Source: a bacterium
GTDB taxonomy: Bacteria > SZUA-79 > Acidulodesulfobacterales > Acidulodesulfobacteraceae
Assembly (NCBI GenBank): GCA_021818985.1
Contig: JAKASO010000005.1
Location: 33,204-97,203, forward strand
Reading direction: 5' to 3'
Length of the DNA: 64,000 nucleotides
The notes beneath the pieces are model-generated. The model was not told where the DNA came from. It did not search any database and was given only the letters and a program-made list of their open reading frames with translations. The position numbers were made by a program, and so were the translations under genes. Each line of letters opens with the position of its first letter. Position 1 is the stretch's first letter. This document shows, piece after piece, positions 38,071 through 50,302 of the stretch.

Positions 38071-39113
38071 CAAAAATATTTGGATATCAATATTTCAGCT
38101 ATCTGGACTGCGTTAAGGGCTGCCCCTTTCCTGACGTTATCGGCAACTACCCATAAATTAAGCCCATTATCTATGGACAGATCCCTTCTAATCCTGCCGA
38201 CATATACGTCATCAAAACCGTTTACCATAACAGGATAAGGGTATCTTTCGTCCGGGTTATCGCTTAAGATATTATCAACAACTTTGACGCCTCTACTTTC
38301 AGATAATAAAGACTTGATATCTTTAATATCAAAACTTTTTTCGGTTTCTATATTTATTGATTCACCATGGCAGAAAAATACTGGCACCCTCACGGCTGTA
38401 GGAGAAACCCCGATAGACTTGTCATGCATTATCTTGTGAGTTTCTTTAATCATCTTGCTTTCCTCTTTAGTATAACCGTCTTCGCTGAATATATCTATCT
38501 GCGGAATACAGTTAAATGCAATCTGGACAGGGAATTTTTCGGGAAATATATCACTTTTAGCATTAATTATATTCGCGCTCTGATAAAAAAGCTCGTCCAT
38601 AGCTTTTTTGCCGGCTCCCGAAGTGGACTGATATGTGGATACGACTATCCTTTTTATTTTATATTTATCGTGTATCGGTTTTAAAGGCACAAGCATCTGG
38701 ATGGTAGAACAATTCGGATTGGCAATTATGTTCTTTTTACCGTAATGTTTTATATCATCTGGATTGACTTCCGGGATCACAAGAGGCACGTCTTCATCCA
38801 TCCTGAAATAAGATGTATTGTCAATAACGACAGCCCCTTCTTTTGCAGCTAACGGCGAATATTTTAAACTTGCGGAAGCGCCGGGGCTCGAAAGAACTAT
38901 ATCTATTTTTTTATTTTTAAAAGAATCTTCATTGATCTGTTCAACCCGGTATTCGCTTCCCTTAAATTCCAGCAGTTCCCCGGCCGATTCTTCAGAGGCA
39001 AAAAGATACAGACTGCCTACCGGAAAATTCCTGCTGCCAAGGATCTCTATCATCTCTCTTCCAACGAGACCAGTTGCGCCAAAAACGGCAATATTATACT
39101 TCGTTTTTTTCAT
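38070..39113 (-). CDS. asd: Aspartate-semialdehyde dehydrogenase
   Basis: Asd reduces aspartyl phosphate to aspartate semialdehyde, a branch point to lysine, diaminopimelate, threonine and methionine. The 347-residue enzyme starts with the Rossmann motif [16 protein letters not shown] and has the catalytic cysteine in NPNCSTIQM (about residue 134), with [10 protein letters not shown] after it. It overlaps leuB by 20 bases, and in many deltaproteobacteria asd ends the leucine operon. Confidence 0.95.
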   Translation of the reverse strand: MKKTKYNIAVFGATGLVGREMIEILGSRNFPVGSLYLFASEESAGELLEFKGSEYRVEQINEDSFKNKKIDIVLSSPGASASLKYSPLAAKEGAVVIDNTSYFRMDEDVPLVIPEVNPDDIKHYGKKNIIANPNCSTIQMLVPLKPIHDKYKIKRIVVSTYQSTSGAGKKAMDELFYQSANIINAKSDIFPEKFPVQIAFNCIPQIDIFSEDGYTKEESKMIKETHKIMHDKSIGVSPTAVRVPVFFCHGESINIETEKSFDIKDIKSLLSESRGVKVVDNILSDNPDERYPYPVMVNGFDDVYVGRIRRDLSIDNGLNLWVVADNVRKGAALNAVQIAEILISKYF

Positions 39114-40200
39114 ATGACTTAAATATATTTTTTAACTCGTGTAAAACAGCATCGCCCATTTTAGATGTGCTAACAGGTTTTAATCCGCTTCCCGTCATTA
39201 TATCCTGCGTTCTGTAACCTTGTTTTATCACATTTTCAACGGCTCTTTCAAGATCACCGGCCAGATTGTCCATATCAAAGCTGTAACGAAGCATCATAGC
39301 AACCGAAAGAATGGCGGCCAAAGGATTGGCCTTCCCCTGCCCTGCAATATCGGGAGCGCTGCCGTGTATTGGCTCGTACATACCTTTTTTTCCGTTTAAA
39401 CTAGCAGAAGGCAGCATTCCAATGGAACCTGAAATCATCGAAGCTTCATCGCTTAATATATCCCCGAACATATTGGTAGTAACGATAACATCAAAAGAGC
39501 GGGGCTGTTTTATGAGCTGCATCGAACAGTTATCAATATACATATCGGAAAGTTCGACATCTGGATAATTTTTTGAAACATCATGGACAACATTTCTCCA
39601 TAACTCGGTCGCTTCAAGCACATTTGCCTTATCAACGGACAAAACCCTTTTTTTTCTTTTTTTTGAAATTTCAAAAGCTATTTTTGCGATCCTTTCGATC
39701 TCTTTTGTAGTATAAGACAGCGTATTAATACCTTTTTTATTGCCGTTCCCTATATCAGAAACCCCTCTGGGTGTTCCAAAATATATGCCTCCCGTTAATT
39801 CCCGCACAATTAACATATCTGTTCCGCTGACCACCCCTGCTTTGAGGGGAGATGCATCTATTAATTCTTTATAAACCTTTACAGGCCTTAAATTGGCATA
39901 CAGCTCAAGATCATAGCGAAGCGTCAAAAGCGCCTTTTCGGGTCTTAATTCAATTGGAAGGGTTTCCCATTTAGGACCACCGACGGCTCCGAAAATAATC
40001 GCATCGGCTTCCTTTGCTATTTTAAGCACCTCATCCGTAATAGGCTTTTTATAAGCATCATAAGAAACGCCGCCTACAAGCCCTCCTTCAATCTCATAAC
40101 CGATAGAATTTACATCAAATATAAACCTTAAAACTTTTTCCGCTTCACCTGCGACTTCTTTGCCTATACCATCGCCAGAAAATAAAGCCAATTTGATCAT
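39094..40200 (-). CDS. leuB: 3-isopropylmalate dehydrogenase
   Basis: LeuB oxidises and decarboxylates 3-isopropylmalate in leucine synthesis. The 368-residue protein is of the bacterial type, with [53 protein letters not shown] and [16 protein letters not shown], and a C-terminal [17 protein letters not shown]. It overlaps leuD by four bases and asd by 20. Confidence 0.96.
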   Translation of the reverse strand: MIKLALFSGDGIGKEVAGEAEKVLRFIFDVNSIGYEIEGGLVGGVSYDAYKKPITDEVLKIAKEADAIIFGAVGGPKWETLPIELRPEKALLTLRYDLELYANLRPVKVYKELIDASPLKAGVVSGTDMLIVRELTGGIYFGTPRGVSDIGNGNKKGINTLSYTTKEIERIAKIAFEISKKRKKRVLSVDKANVLEATELWRNVVHDVSKNYPDVELSDMYIDNCSMQLIKQPRSFDVIVTTNMFGDILSDEASMISGSIGMLPSASLNGKKGMYEPIHGSAPDIAGQGKANPLAAILSVAMMLRYSFDMDNLAGDLERAVENVIKQGYRTQDIMTGSGLKPVSTSKMGDAVLHELKNIFKSYEKNEV

Positions 40201-40697
40201 TTGCGGGAACCTCCCTTAATCCTTTTTTTTGCATGTTCGATTAAGCCGCCCGCGGACACCAGATCTGCCATAAACTTAGGAACAGGTTTTGTCCGTATGG
40301 TTACACCCTTGGAAATGTCTTTTATTTCTCCCTTGCCGGTATCAACTGCAAGGATATCTCCGGAATCTATTTCGTTTGTATCCGCTTCCAGTATAAGAAG
40401 CCCTATATTAAAAGAATTCCTGTAAAAGATCCTTGCAAAGCTCTTGGCTATAACAGCTGAAACGCCGCAGGCTTTAATAGCTCTGGGAGCATGTTCCCTC
40501 GAAGACCCGCACCCGAAATTGCCGCCTGCTACTATAAGATCGCCTTTTTTGACATTAGACGCAAAACCGGCGTCGGCATCTTCCATACAGTGCTTTTTTA
40601 ATTCTTCGGGATCGGAACTGTTTAAATATCTTGCCGGAATTATTGCATCGGTATCTATATTGTCTCCAAACTTGAATACCTTCCCTTTTAATATCAT
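40197..40697 (-). CDS. leuD: 3-isopropylmalate dehydratase small subunit
   Basis: LeuD is the swivelling domain of isopropylmalate isomerase. The 166-residue form is the short HACN/archaeal-type subunit rather than the roughly 200-residue enterobacterial one. Motifs are [30 protein letters not shown] and [14 protein letters not shown]. An AAGGAG Shine-Dalgarno lies nine bases before the ATG. It pairs with leuC 85 bases upstream. Confidence 0.94.
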   Translation of the reverse strand: MILKGKVFKFGDNIDTDAIIPARYLNSSDPEELKKHCMEDADAGFASNVKKGDLIVAGGNFGCGSSREHAPRAIKACGVSAVIAKSFARIFYRNSFNIGLLILEADTNEIDSGDILAVDTGKGEIKDISKGVTIRTKPVPKFMADLVSAGGLIEHAKKRIKGGSRK

Positions 40698-40741
40698 TAA
40701 GATAATTCTCCTTGCTTATTTCCAACGCGCAGATTAAAGGT

Positions 40742-40770
40742 TATTATTATATTATTATAATATAATAATA
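40742..40770. repeat. All-A/T perfect palindrome between leuC and leuD
   Basis: A 13-bp stem made only of A and T (40742-40754 and 40758-40770) with a three-base loop lies in the 85-base gap. As RNA it would be a weak hairpin. Confidence 0.55.
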
Positions 40771-40782
40771 TAAACAAAAATT

Positions 40783-42045
40783 TTATAATACATCGTCCGG
40801 ACCAGATATTTTTCCTATAACGGCAGATGCGGCGCAAACAGCCGGGTTTGCAAGATAAACCTCGCTTGTTATGTCCCCCATCCTGCCTTTAAAGTTTCTA
40901 TTTGTAGATGAAATAGCCCGTTCATATTCGGCAAGTACGCCCATGTAGCCTCCAAGACAGGGTCCGCAGGTTGGAGTGCTTACCACAGCTCCCGCATCCA
41001 TAAAAATATCTATCAGACCTTCTTTTTCAGCCATTCTATAAATTTCGGGTGTTGCAGGGATAACAATCAAACGCACATATTTTGCAACCCTTTTACCTTT
41101 TAAAACCTCTGCAGCTATTCTAAGGTCTTCGATACGCCCATTTGTGCAGGAACCTATAACCGATTGATCTATTTTTATATTCTTCGCTGAAGCTTCATTA
41201 ATATCAATGCTGTTTTCCGGCAAATGGGGAAACGCAACCTGCGGATTTATTTCGGATGCGTTATAAGAAAAGATATTAATATATTCGCTGTTCACATCGC
41301 TTTTATAAAAGATATAATCTCTTGAAATCCTGCTTGAAACATATTCTTTAGTAATCTCGTCCGGTTCGAAGATGCCGCTTTTAGCCCCCGCCTCAACTGC
41401 CATATTGGCAATGGTAAATCTGTCAGCCATACCGAGATATTTAAATGCCGTTCCGCTAAATTCCAGAGCTGTGTAATTTGCCCCTTCCACTCCGATCTTT
41501 CCTATAAGATAGAGCACAAGATCCTTTCCTGAAACCCATTTCTTCGGCTTCCCGTCAAAAATAATTTTTACAGAATGCGGAACTTTAAGCCATATCTCGC
41601 CGAAAGCCATTGCATAAGCAAGATCGGTAGAACCAACGCCAGTGGCAAAAGCGCCCAGCGCCCCATATGTACATGTATGGGAATCAGCTCCTATAATAAG
41701 ATCTCCTGGAAGCACTATACCTTTTTCCGGAAGAAGGACATGTTCAATTCCCGCTTCCCCCGATTCAAAATAGTACTTTATGTCATATTTACGCGCAAAT
41801 TCCCTCAACATCTTTGCCTGCTTTGCGCTTAAAATGTCTTTATTGGGAACAAAATGATCGGGAACTAAAGCTATTTTTTCCTTATCGAAAACGTCTTTGA
41901 TGCCTATTGTCTCAAATTCTTTTATCGCTATTGGCGCCGTAATATCATTGCCAAGCGCAATATCCACTCTGGCACTTACTATATCGCCCGGTAAGAGCGC
42001 CTCCAGATCGGTATGGGCAAGAATTATCTTTTCTGTAATTGTCAT
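40783..42045 (-). CDS. leuC: 3-isopropylmalate dehydratase large subunit
   Basis: LeuC carries the [4Fe-4S] aconitase-type active site that isomerises 2- to 3-isopropylmalate. The 420-residue protein is the short, archaeal/HACN-type form. The iron-sulfur cysteines are in GSCTNGR and TPTCGPCLGG; GADSHTCTYGALGAFATGVGSTD is also characteristic. A GAGAGG is close to the ATG. Homoaconitase cannot be excluded by sequence, but leuA and leuB neighbours favour leucine synthesis. Confidence 0.93.
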   Translation of the reverse strand: MTITEKIILAHTDLEALLPGDIVSARVDIALGNDITAPIAIKEFETIGIKDVFDKEKIALVPDHFVPNKDILSAKQAKMLREFARKYDIKYYFESGEAGIEHVLLPEKGIVLPGDLIIGADSHTCTYGALGAFATGVGSTDLAYAMAFGEIWLKVPHSVKIIFDGKPKKWVSGKDLVLYLIGKIGVEGANYTALEFSGTAFKYLGMADRFTIANMAVEAGAKSGIFEPDEITKEYVSSRISRDYIFYKSDVNSEYINIFSYNASEINPQVAFPHLPENSIDINEASAKNIKIDQSVIGSCTNGRIEDLRIAAEVLKGKRVAKYVRLIVIPATPEIYRMAEKEGLIDIFMDAGAVVSTPTCGPCLGGYMGVLAEYERAISSTNRNFKGRMGDITSEVYLANPAVCAASAVIGKISGPDDVL

Positions 42046-42077
42046 TGGCCTCTCATAATATTATATTGTATTTTAGC

Positions 42078-43646
42078 TTACCGGTCTTTATCGTAAGTAA
42101 CGGCATTAAGGCTGGATCTAATGTTCTGATTGTGGACAAAAAGCTTATTTAAAGCATTAACATAAGCCTTCGCGCTTGCAACGACAATATCGGTATGGGC
42201 GCTTCTACCCGTAATATCTGTGCCACTTTCCTCAATAGTAACACTGACATCCCCCTGCGCCTCCGTCGTTCCCCTTATGGATTTAACCTCATATTTAATG
42301 ACCGTGACTTTGGAACCGGTTATTTTTTTTATGGCATTATAAACAGCATCAACCGGTCCATTACCACAGGCGGAATCATATTGTAACTTGCCATCAATCA
42401 GCAGTTTTACCATAGCAAGCGGGGTTACCGTATCGCCGCATACCACATTGACATATTTAAGCTCATATTTTTCGGATGGGTGGGAGTATTTTCCGACAAG
42501 GGAATCAATATCCTCATCGTATATATCTTTTTTTTTATCGGCTAAGGCTTTAAATCTTAAAAACCCGTCTTCAATCTCCTCTTCCGTTAATAAATACCCT
42601 AAAGATTTTAACTTTTCTTTAAATGCATGTTTTCCGGAGTGTTTACCGAGAACAAGCTCGTTTTCGGACTTGCCGACTGACTCCGGAGTCATTATTTCAT
42701 AGGTAGTTTTTTCTTTTAGAATGCCGTCTTGATGAATACCCGCCTCATGAGCAAACGCATTTTTACCGACAATTGCTTTATTTGGCTGCACGGATATACC
42801 GGTAATGTATGTAAAAAGTTGAGACGACCTGTATATCTCCGTCATCTTTATGTTGGTCGCCGTATTATAAATATCTTTTCTGGTATTTAAAGCCATGACG
42901 ATCTCTTCTAACGCGGCATTACCGGCGCGTTCCCCTATGCCGTTTATCGTACATTCCACCTGATCCGCTCCTGCCATGACCGCCGAAAGCGAATTAGCCG
43001 TTGCAAGACCCAAATCATTATGGCAGTGCACGCTTAAATCCACGGTTTCTATTCCCTTGACCCTTTCCTTTACCGTTTTTACAAAATTATAATGCTCTAA
43101 AGGAACACTGTAACCTACGGTATCGGGAATATTTACGGTGGTAGCCCCTGTTTCTATGACTTTTTCTAATACCGTACACAAAAAATCTATATCCGTCCTT
43201 GAGGCATCCTCTGCGGAAAATTCAACCTTCTCTACAAACGATTTGGCATATCTGACCATATTTATGGCTTTTTCTAAAAGAGCCTCCTTTGACATTTTTA
43301 ACTTATACTTAAGATGAATATCGGATGTGGCAATAAAGGTATGTATCTTGGGTTTTTCAGCATCTTTTAAGGCTAAGTATGCGCTGTATATGTCCTTTTC
43401 GTTGGCTCTTGCAAGAGCTGCAATCTCAACACCTTTAACCTCTTGCGATATAGCCTTGACTGCTTCGAAGTCCCCTTCGGATGCAATGGGAAAACCGGCT
43501 TCGATCGTGTCAACGCCGAGTCTTGCAAGCTGCCTTGCAAGATTGAGCTTTTCCTGAATATTCATACTTGCGCCCGGAGATTGTTCGCCATCTCTTAAGG
43601 TCGTATCAAATATTTTTATGATCCTTGGCGGATAAATATCTTTCAT
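42078..43646 (-). CDS. leuA: 2-isopropylmalate synthase
   Basis: LeuA condenses acetyl-CoA with 2-oxoisovalerate, committing carbon to leucine. The 522-residue enzyme has the DRE-TIM barrel (FDTTLRDGEQSPGASMN, then SVHCHNDLGLATANSL and the following GERAGNAALEE), a linker, and a C-terminal regulatory domain (about 395-515). The length and the regulatory domain fit LeuA better than citramalate or homocitrate synthase. It precedes leuC by 32 bases. Confidence 0.95.
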   Translation of the reverse strand: MKDIYPPRIIKIFDTTLRDGEQSPGASMNIQEKLNLARQLARLGVDTIEAGFPIASEGDFEAVKAISQEVKGVEIAALARANEKDIYSAYLALKDAEKPKIHTFIATSDIHLKYKLKMSKEALLEKAINMVRYAKSFVEKVEFSAEDASRTDIDFLCTVLEKVIETGATTVNIPDTVGYSVPLEHYNFVKTVKERVKGIETVDLSVHCHNDLGLATANSLSAVMAGADQVECTINGIGERAGNAALEEIVMALNTRKDIYNTATNIKMTEIYRSSQLFTYITGISVQPNKAIVGKNAFAHEAGIHQDGILKEKTTYEIMTPESVGKSENELVLGKHSGKHAFKEKLKSLGYLLTEEEIEDGFLRFKALADKKKDIYDEDIDSLVGKYSHPSEKYELKYVNVVCGDTVTPLAMVKLLIDGKLQYDSACGNGPVDAVYNAIKKITGSKVTVIKYEVKSIRGTTEAQGDVSVTIEESGTDITGRSAHTDIVVASAKAYVNALNKLFVHNQNIRSSLNAVTYDKDR

Positions 43647-43682
43647 TGCGTATAAGTTGCCCGTCTTTTGTCTAAAAACACC

Positions 43683-44492
43683 TTAGTGCCTTAGCACCTT
43701 TAAACTATTCAAATTAATCTTACCATTATTTATATAAAAATACAATATAGGAGAAATAAAAACATAAAAAAAGAAGATTACAAATAACATTATGACCGGT
43801 TTAGCCGCGATTACTACAATTAAAAGCGATAAAGCCGCCAATTGCCTAAACGGCTTTCTCTTAAAAACGCTCAGGTCTTTTACTGCAAAATAACCGATAT
43901 TACTTATCATTAAAAGTCCCAATACAACCATCACGATAAGCATGAGCGCGCCGTAATTAAAATTCAAGGCAAGGCTCTTTATAAAAAAAATAGAGAAAAC
44001 AATCATGCCGGCAGCGGCAGTGGAAGGAAGTCCGCTAAATTTTCTATATTCAACGGAGTTAATCTGAACATTGAACCTTGCAAGCCTTAAGGCGGTGCCA
44101 AGAAGATAGACGAATATGCATACTAGTCCGATCTTTCCAAAGGGACCCGTCTGCCATTTGTAAATCATTACCGCCGGAGCAACTCCAAAAGCCACGAGGT
44201 CTGCAAGCGAATCGTATTCTATCCCAAATTTGGAGATTGTGCTGGTCAGTCTGGCTATCTTGCCGTCAATTCCATCTAAAAATATGGAAAGCGCGATAAG
44301 CCATCCGGCAATATAGAATTTTCCAGCAATAGTATTAATTATAGAATAAAAACCCGAGAAAAGTGAAAGGCTGGTAAGCAGGTTGGGCAGCAGAAAAACC
44401 CCTTTGGTCATACTGCTTTTATAAAAATTGCCGGCGGATTCGAGGGTTTTTATCGCCGGATAGGTATTTTTATGTTTTTCCTTATTCTTCAA
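43683..44492 (-). CDS. pssA: CDP-diacylglycerol-serine O-phosphatidyltransferase
   Basis: PssA makes phosphatidylserine from CDP-diacylglycerol and serine. The 269-residue membrane protein has about seven helices and the complete CDP-alcohol motif: DGIDGKIARL, then EYDSLADLVAFG (DG-x2-AR-x8-G-x3-D-x3-D). It is the type II (membrane) enzyme. It overlaps psd by four bases, so the two steps to phosphatidylethanolamine are encoded together. Confidence 0.95.
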   Translation of the reverse strand: MKNKEKHKNTYPAIKTLESAGNFYKSSMTKGVFLLPNLLTSLSLFSGFYSIINTIAGKFYIAGWLIALSIFLDGIDGKIARLTSTISKFGIEYDSLADLVAFGVAPAVMIYKWQTGPFGKIGLVCIFVYLLGTALRLARFNVQINSVEYRKFSGLPSTAAAGMIVFSIFFIKSLALNFNYGALMLIVMVVLGLLMISNIGYFAVKDLSVFKRKPFRQLAALSLLIVVIAAKPVIMLFVIFFFYVFISPILYFYINNGKINLNSLKVLRH

Positions 44493-45169
44493 CTTAATTT
44501 ACCTATGGCAGTTTTACCGGCAAAGACCTTTTCATGCTTTTTAACATATATTTTGGAGTTCAAAGGCAGGTAGATGTCCAACCTTGAACCGTATTTGATC
44601 AGCCCGAATCTTGTGCCCGCCGTTATATCTTCGCCTTTTTTGATATTGCAAACGATCCTTCTTGCCATAAACCCGGCAATCTGAACAAATGCAACCTTTT
44701 GTCCCGACCATAATCCCTTGCCATTCGTTTCGATCGTTATCGCATTATATTCATTTTCCAAAGAAGCCTTGTCAAGGTTAGCCGAAAAAAACCTGCCTTT
44801 GTTGTATATAACGTCCGTAACTCTTCCCGAAACAGGAACTCTATTAACATGAACGTTAAACAGCGACATAAATATGCTTATTTTCATCGCTTTTTTGTTT
44901 AAAAATCTGTTATCAAAAACTTTACCGATAAAAATAATCCTTCCGTCAGCCGGCGCTACTATACCACCTGCCTGTATAACGGTATTTCTTTCTGGATCCC
45001 TGAAAAAATAAATATTAAATATAAAAAAAGCAAAAAAGGCTGCGGAAAAACCGGCAAGAATATACTTTATTTCAGTAGCGCCAATCACAAGTGATAGAAG
45101 AAGACAGATAAAAGAAAGGGCTAACGGTATTATAATTAAGCTAAACCCCTCTTTTGCAATAAACCTCAT
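44489..45169 (-). CDS. psd: Phosphatidylserine decarboxylase
   Basis: Psd decarboxylates phosphatidylserine to phosphatidylethanolamine. The 226-residue protein is the short (type II-like) form with N-terminal helices (about 12-52), the VAPADGRIIFIG region, FMSLFNVHVNRVPVSG, and the self-cleavage site in FGLIKYGSRLDIYLP, where Gly-Ser would give the pyruvoyl group. It is located between ilvC and pssA, as in related genomes. Confidence 0.94.
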   Translation of the reverse strand: MRFIAKEGFSLIIIPLALSFICLLLSLVIGATEIKYILAGFSAAFFAFFIFNIYFFRDPERNTVIQAGGIVAPADGRIIFIGKVFDNRFLNKKAMKISIFMSLFNVHVNRVPVSGRVTDVIYNKGRFFSANLDKASLENEYNAITIETNGKGLWSGQKVAFVQIAGFMARRIVCNIKKGEDITAGTRFGLIKYGSRLDIYLPLNSKIYVKKHEKVFAGKTAIGKLS

Positions 45170-45237
45170 GGATTAATTCTTTTTATTACGGCCTTTTTTA
45201 TTTCTTTATCCGAAAGATCAAAAAAGAAAGCGTCTTA

Positions 45238-46269
<1,032 letters not shown>

Positions 46270-46312
46270 TTAAGTTAGTTAAATGATCTTTAGTTAAATT
46301 AATTTAAATAAA

Positions 46313-46804
46313 TTATGCCTGTTTTCTTGAACGCTGCATGGCTATTTGTCCTGTTTTCGCAATATCTTTAATGCCAAGCGGCTTAAGTATTTCTATCAAC
46401 GAATCTATCTTCTTTTCCGAACCAGTGGCTTCGATAATATAAGTATTCCTTCCCGCATCTATTATTCGAGCTCCAAAAATATCTTTTATGCGAAATATCT
46501 CATTTTTTGTGGATTCATCGGCATTTACCCTGACAAGTATCGTTTGCCTCACAACTGATTCTTCATCCGTAAGTTCCTGAACTTTAATAACGTTTATCAA
46601 CCTGTTAAGCTGTTTAGTGATCTGTTCTAATATCTGTTCATCGCCAAATGTTGATATTATCATCTTTGATTCTTTTTTTTCCACGGTGCCGGCAACACAG
46701 ATAGTTTCAATATTAAAACCCCTTGCCGAGAAAAGTCCAGCAACCCTTGCCAAAACTCCGGATTCGTTTTCTACAAGTATGGACAAAATATGGCTCTTTT
46801 CCAT
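46313..46804 (-). CDS. ilvN: Acetolactate synthase small (regulatory) subunit
   Basis: The 163-residue protein carries an N-terminal ACT domain (ILSILVENESGVLARVAGLFSARGFNIETI), the valine-sensing part, and the C-terminal IlvN domain. It is the large-type subunit (as in IlvH) and partners IlvB. An imperfect 16-bp tandem repeat (46801-46832, two mismatches) covers its start region; the second copy supplies the GGTGGAG ribosome binding site. The 109-base gap to ilvB has no gene. Confidence 0.95.
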   Translation of the reverse strand: MEKSHILSILVENESGVLARVAGLFSARGFNIETICVAGTVEKKESKMIISTFGDEQILEQITKQLNRLINVIKVQELTDEESVVRQTILVRVNADESTKNEIFRIKDIFGARIIDAGRNTYIIEATGSEKKIDSLIEILKPLGIKDIAKTGQIAMQRSRKQA

Positions 46805-46832
46805 CTTAATTATACTCCACCTTGATTATACT
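46801..46832 (-). repeat. 16-bp imperfect tandem duplication covering the ilvN start
   Basis: CCATCTTAATTATACT (46801-46816) is followed by CCACCTTGATTATACT (46817-46832), 14 of 16 identical. One copy contains the ATG, the other the Shine-Dalgarno. Confidence 0.65.
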
Positions 46833-46913
46833 GCGCAAAGTTTAAACCAGAATAATCTTTGACTAAGGTCCCCCATGGAAATGGAAGAAAAAACTATATA
46901 TAACACGCCTGTA

Positions 46914-48632
46914 TTAAACGAGCAGCATGCCACTTATAGGTACACCGGGAGGAACCATAGGATAGACACCTTCTTCCCGCGCTACCACAAAATCCATAAT
47001 TACCGGTTTTTTAATAGACAAGGCGGTTTTAAGAACGTCTTCAACCTCTTCGGGCTTTTTTGCCCTTAAGCCGACAGCGCCGTAAGCTTCAGCAAGTTTA
47101 ACAAAATCTGGACTTACATTTAATTCCGAAAAAGAATACCTCTTTGCATAAAACAGTTCTTGCCATTGCCTTATCATTCCCAAAAAATTGTTATTAACTA
47201 TGGCAATCTTAACAGGAAGGTTATATTGAACGGCGGTTGCTAATTCCTGAATATTCATTTGGATACTGCCGTCGCCAGCAATATCAAAAACCGTTTTGTC
47301 GGGACAGGCAATCTGCGCACCTATGGCTGCCGGAAAACCATAACCCATTGTTCCCAAACCGCCGGAAGTCAGTAAAGATCTCGGATTTTTAAATTTATAG
47401 AATTGCGCCGCCCACATCTGATTTTGACCAACCTCAGTAGATATTATCGCTTCCCCTTTAGTAAGTTCATATATTTTTTCAACAAGATACTGCGGTTTTA
47501 TCACGTCGCCCATTTTATAGGACAGGGGATGTTCATATTGCCAGTTGTTTAATTCCTCAAGCCACTTCATTCTTTTCTGTCTTGAAGAAGCAGCCTCGTT
47601 CAACTTTGAAGCAAGAAGTTCAAGCATGCTATTTAGAACAGCTTTAACATCACCCACGACCGGTATGTCAATTTTGACATTTTTACCTATGGACGATGGG
47701 TCAATATCAATATGGGCAAATTTTGCATTTCTCGCAAATACGTCTATTTTGCCGGTTACTCTATCATCAAACCTTGCGCCGATCGCAACCACAAAATCGG
47801 CATTCGATATAGCCATATTTGCCGTATATGTTCCATGCATACCTAACATCCCGAAAAACAACGGATGATCCGAAGGAAATCCCCCAAGTCCCATGAGCGT
47901 GGAAGCAACCGGCAGATCAAGAAGTTCCGCGAATTCCTTGAGTTCCGCAGCGGCATTTGAAAGAATAACGCCGCCGCCTATATAAAGCAGGGGTTTTTCA
48001 GCCTTGAGCAACTCCGATATAACCTTTAAAATTTGGACATGATGTCCGAAATACGTTGGGTTATAACTTCTTAATTCGACTGTTTCTGGATATTCAAATG
48101 TACAAACGCTCGAAGTAATATCTTTAGGAATATCAATCAAAACCGGTCCGGGCCTGCCTGTAGAAGCCACATAAAAAGCCTCTTTAATGGTCATTGCAAG
48201 GTCTTTAACATCCTTTATAATGTAGTTATGTTTTGTGCACGGTCTGGTTATGCCGACTATGTCAGCCTCTTGGAATGCGTCATTGCCGATCAGATTTGTC
48301 GGTACCTGACCGGTAAGGATAACCATAGGAATTGAATCCATGTAAGCCGTGGCAATACCTGTAACGGTATTAGTGGCGCCTGGTCCTGATGTTACAAGCA
48401 CAACGCCGACCTTGCCGGAAGCCCTTGCGTATCCGTCAGCCGCATGAGCAGCACCCTGTTCGTGACGAACAAGTATGTGCCGAATCTTATCTTTATAATT
48501 TAGTAATTCGTCATATATATTAAGTACGGCTCCGCCCGGATAACCGAATATAGTATCGACATTTTCTTTTATTAAGGATTCGAGAAGTATCTTTGAACCT
48601 GTCATTGTATGTTTTTCCGTTTCTTTTATCAT
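46914..48632 (-). CDS. ilvB: Acetolactate synthase large (catalytic) subunit
   Basis: IlvB is the thiamine-diphosphate enzyme that forms acetolactate and acetohydroxybutyrate. The 572-residue protein has the TPP N-terminal domain ([15 protein letters not shown] with the catalytic Glu in [18 protein letters not shown]), a central domain and a C-terminal TPP motif ([16 protein letters not shown], then [16 protein letters not shown]). It overlaps ilvD by four bases and partners ilvN 109 bases downstream. Confidence 0.97.
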   Translation of the reverse strand: MIKETEKHTMTGSKILLESLIKENVDTIFGYPGGAVLNIYDELLNYKDKIRHILVRHEQGAAHAADGYARASGKVGVVLVTSGPGATNTVTGIATAYMDSIPMVILTGQVPTNLIGNDAFQEADIVGITRPCTKHNYIIKDVKDLAMTIKEAFYVASTGRPGPVLIDIPKDITSSVCTFEYPETVELRSYNPTYFGHHVQILKVISELLKAEKPLLYIGGGVILSNAAAELKEFAELLDLPVASTLMGLGGFPSDHPLFFGMLGMHGTYTANMAISNADFVVAIGARFDDRVTGKIDVFARNAKFAHIDIDPSSIGKNVKIDIPVVGDVKAVLNSMLELLASKLNEAASSRQKRMKWLEELNNWQYEHPLSYKMGDVIKPQYLVEKIYELTKGEAIISTEVGQNQMWAAQFYKFKNPRSLLTSGGLGTMGYGFPAAIGAQIACPDKTVFDIAGDGSIQMNIQELATAVQYNLPVKIAIVNNNFLGMIRQWQELFYAKRYSFSELNVSPDFVKLAEAYGAVGLRAKKPEEVEDVLKTALSIKKPVIMDFVVAREEGVYPMVPPGVPISGMLLV

Positions 48633-50296
48633 TTTCTCACCATTTTGTTTATAATAGCTCCTTCATCGGCTGAAGAAACAATGTCGGAATATCTTGAAAG
48701 ATAACCGTAACCTATCTTTTTATCCTTTTTTACCCATTTTGATTTTCTTAAAGCTAATTCTTCATCGCTCAAAAGGATGTTGAGCTTTCTTTTTTCTATA
48801 TCTATCTCGATCCTATCACCGTCATTAATGAGGGCGATTGGTCCGCCTTCTTGCGCCTCAGGCGAAATATGCCCTATGCACGGACCCCGCGTTCCACCCG
48901 AAAAACGCCCGTCCGTAAGGAGCGCAACTTTTTCGCCAAACCCCATTCCAAAAATCTGCGAGGTTGGAGCAAGCATTTCTCTCATACCAGGTCCGCCTTT
49001 AGGTCCTTCATATCTTATAACGACAACATCTCCTGCTTTGATCAAGGAGCCAGAAATGCTTTTCATCGCGTCTTCTTCGCTATCGTAAACCCTTGCCGTT
49101 CCTGTAAATTTCATCATGCTACTACTCACGCCGCTGGCTTTTATTACAGCGCCGTTTGGCGCCAAGTTTCCATAAAGAATAACGATGCCGCCCTCCTTCC
49201 GGTAGGGATTATTTATCTTTCTTATAACTTCATTATTTACATAACGGACGCCGGAGGCTATCTCTTTTACGGATACCCCACTCACCGTTAACGAATCGTC
49301 AAGAAGGGGATTAAGCTCGTACATAAAGGCAGGTATCCCCCCTGCAAAATCAAGATCTTCTAAAAAGTATTCCCCTGCAGGTCTTAAACTTGAAAGTTGA
49401 GGAGTTTGCCGCGATATGTCGTCAAAAAGCTTTAGGTCGAGTTTTATGCCAGCTTCATTGGCAATTGCAAGCAGATGAAGAATGGAGTTTGAAGATCCGC
49501 CAAGCGCCATATCAACCCTTATAGCATTTTTAAAGGCGTTCAACTGTACAATTTGCCTTGGAAGTATATTTTCCTTTATAAGATCTACGATTCTCGCGCC
49601 GCTTTCAAAAGCTATCCGTTTTTTAACGGCGGAACCAGCCAGGGCGGTTCCCGCACCCGGTAAAGACATACCCATAACCTCCGTCAAACATGCCATAGTA
49701 TTAGCGGTATATAGACCCTGGCACGAACCTTGTCCGGGACAGGCGCACATTTCAAGATCCATAAGCTCTTCTTCAGATATTTCTTTTATCTTATATTTAG
49801 CCACAGCTTCAAAGGTATCCCTGACAAATGAAAGTCTTTTGCCATGATAGTGACCGGAAAGCATGGGTCCGGCAGTAACCACTATCGCCGGAATGTTAAG
49901 CCTTAAAGCAGCCATAAGCATACCGGGGGTGATTTTATCGCAATTGGTAAGCAAAATCAGTCCATCAAGACAGTGCGCCTCTGCAATGGTTTCTATCATA
50001 TCTGCAATAAGTTCGCGAGATGGCAGGGAATAATGCATTCCGTTATGACCCATTGCAATGCCGTCACAGATGCCGGGTATACCAAAAACAAACGGATGAC
50101 CTCCGTTACTGTAAACACCGTTTTCCGCCGCCCTTTCAAGATCACGCATGCCCACATGGCCTGGTATTAGATCGGTAAAACCAGATGCTATGCCTATAAA
50201 AGGCTTGCGCATCTCATTTTTTCCTATCCCTGTTGCATAAAGAAGAGCTCTGTGCGGTGTTTTATCCACACCCTGTTTTATATTATCGCTTTTCAT
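48629..50296 (-). CDS. ilvD: Dihydroxy-acid dehydratase
   Basis: IlvD dehydrates dihydroxy acids to 2-keto acids in valine and isoleucine synthesis using an iron-sulfur cluster. The product of about 555 residues contains [17 protein letters not shown] and [21 protein letters not shown] with cluster cysteines, and [42 protein letters not shown] 50296 is taken as the start. A TTG at 50302 with AAGG five bases before it is also possible. It abuts the YdcH-like gene. Confidence 0.95.
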   Translation of the reverse strand: MKSDNIKQGVDKTPHRALLYATGIGKNEMRKPFIGIASGFTDLIPGHVGMRDLERAAENGVYSNGGHPFVFGIPGICDGIAMGHNGMHYSLPSRELIADMIETIAEAHCLDGLILLTNCDKITPGMLMAALRLNIPAIVVTAGPMLSGHYHGKRLSFVRDTFEAVAKYKIKEISEEELMDLEMCACPGQGSCQGLYTANTMACLTEVMGMSLPGAGTALAGSAVKKRIAFESGARIVDLIKENILPRQIVQLNAFKNAIRVDMALGGSSNSILHLLAIANEAGIKLDLKLFDDISRQTPQLSSLRPAGEYFLEDLDFAGGIPAFMYELNPLLDDSLTVSGVSVKEIASGVRYVNNEVIRKINNPYRKEGGIVILYGNLAPNGAVIKASGVSSSMMKFTGTARVYDSEEDAMKSISGSLIKAGDVVVIRYEGPKGGPGMREMLAPTSQIFGMGFGEKVALLTDGRFSGGTRGPCIGHISPEAQEGGPIALINDGDRIEIDIEKRKLNILLSDEELALRKSKWVKKDKKIGYGYLSRYSDIVSSADEGAIINKMVRK

Positions 50297-50302
50297 GGTC
50301 AA

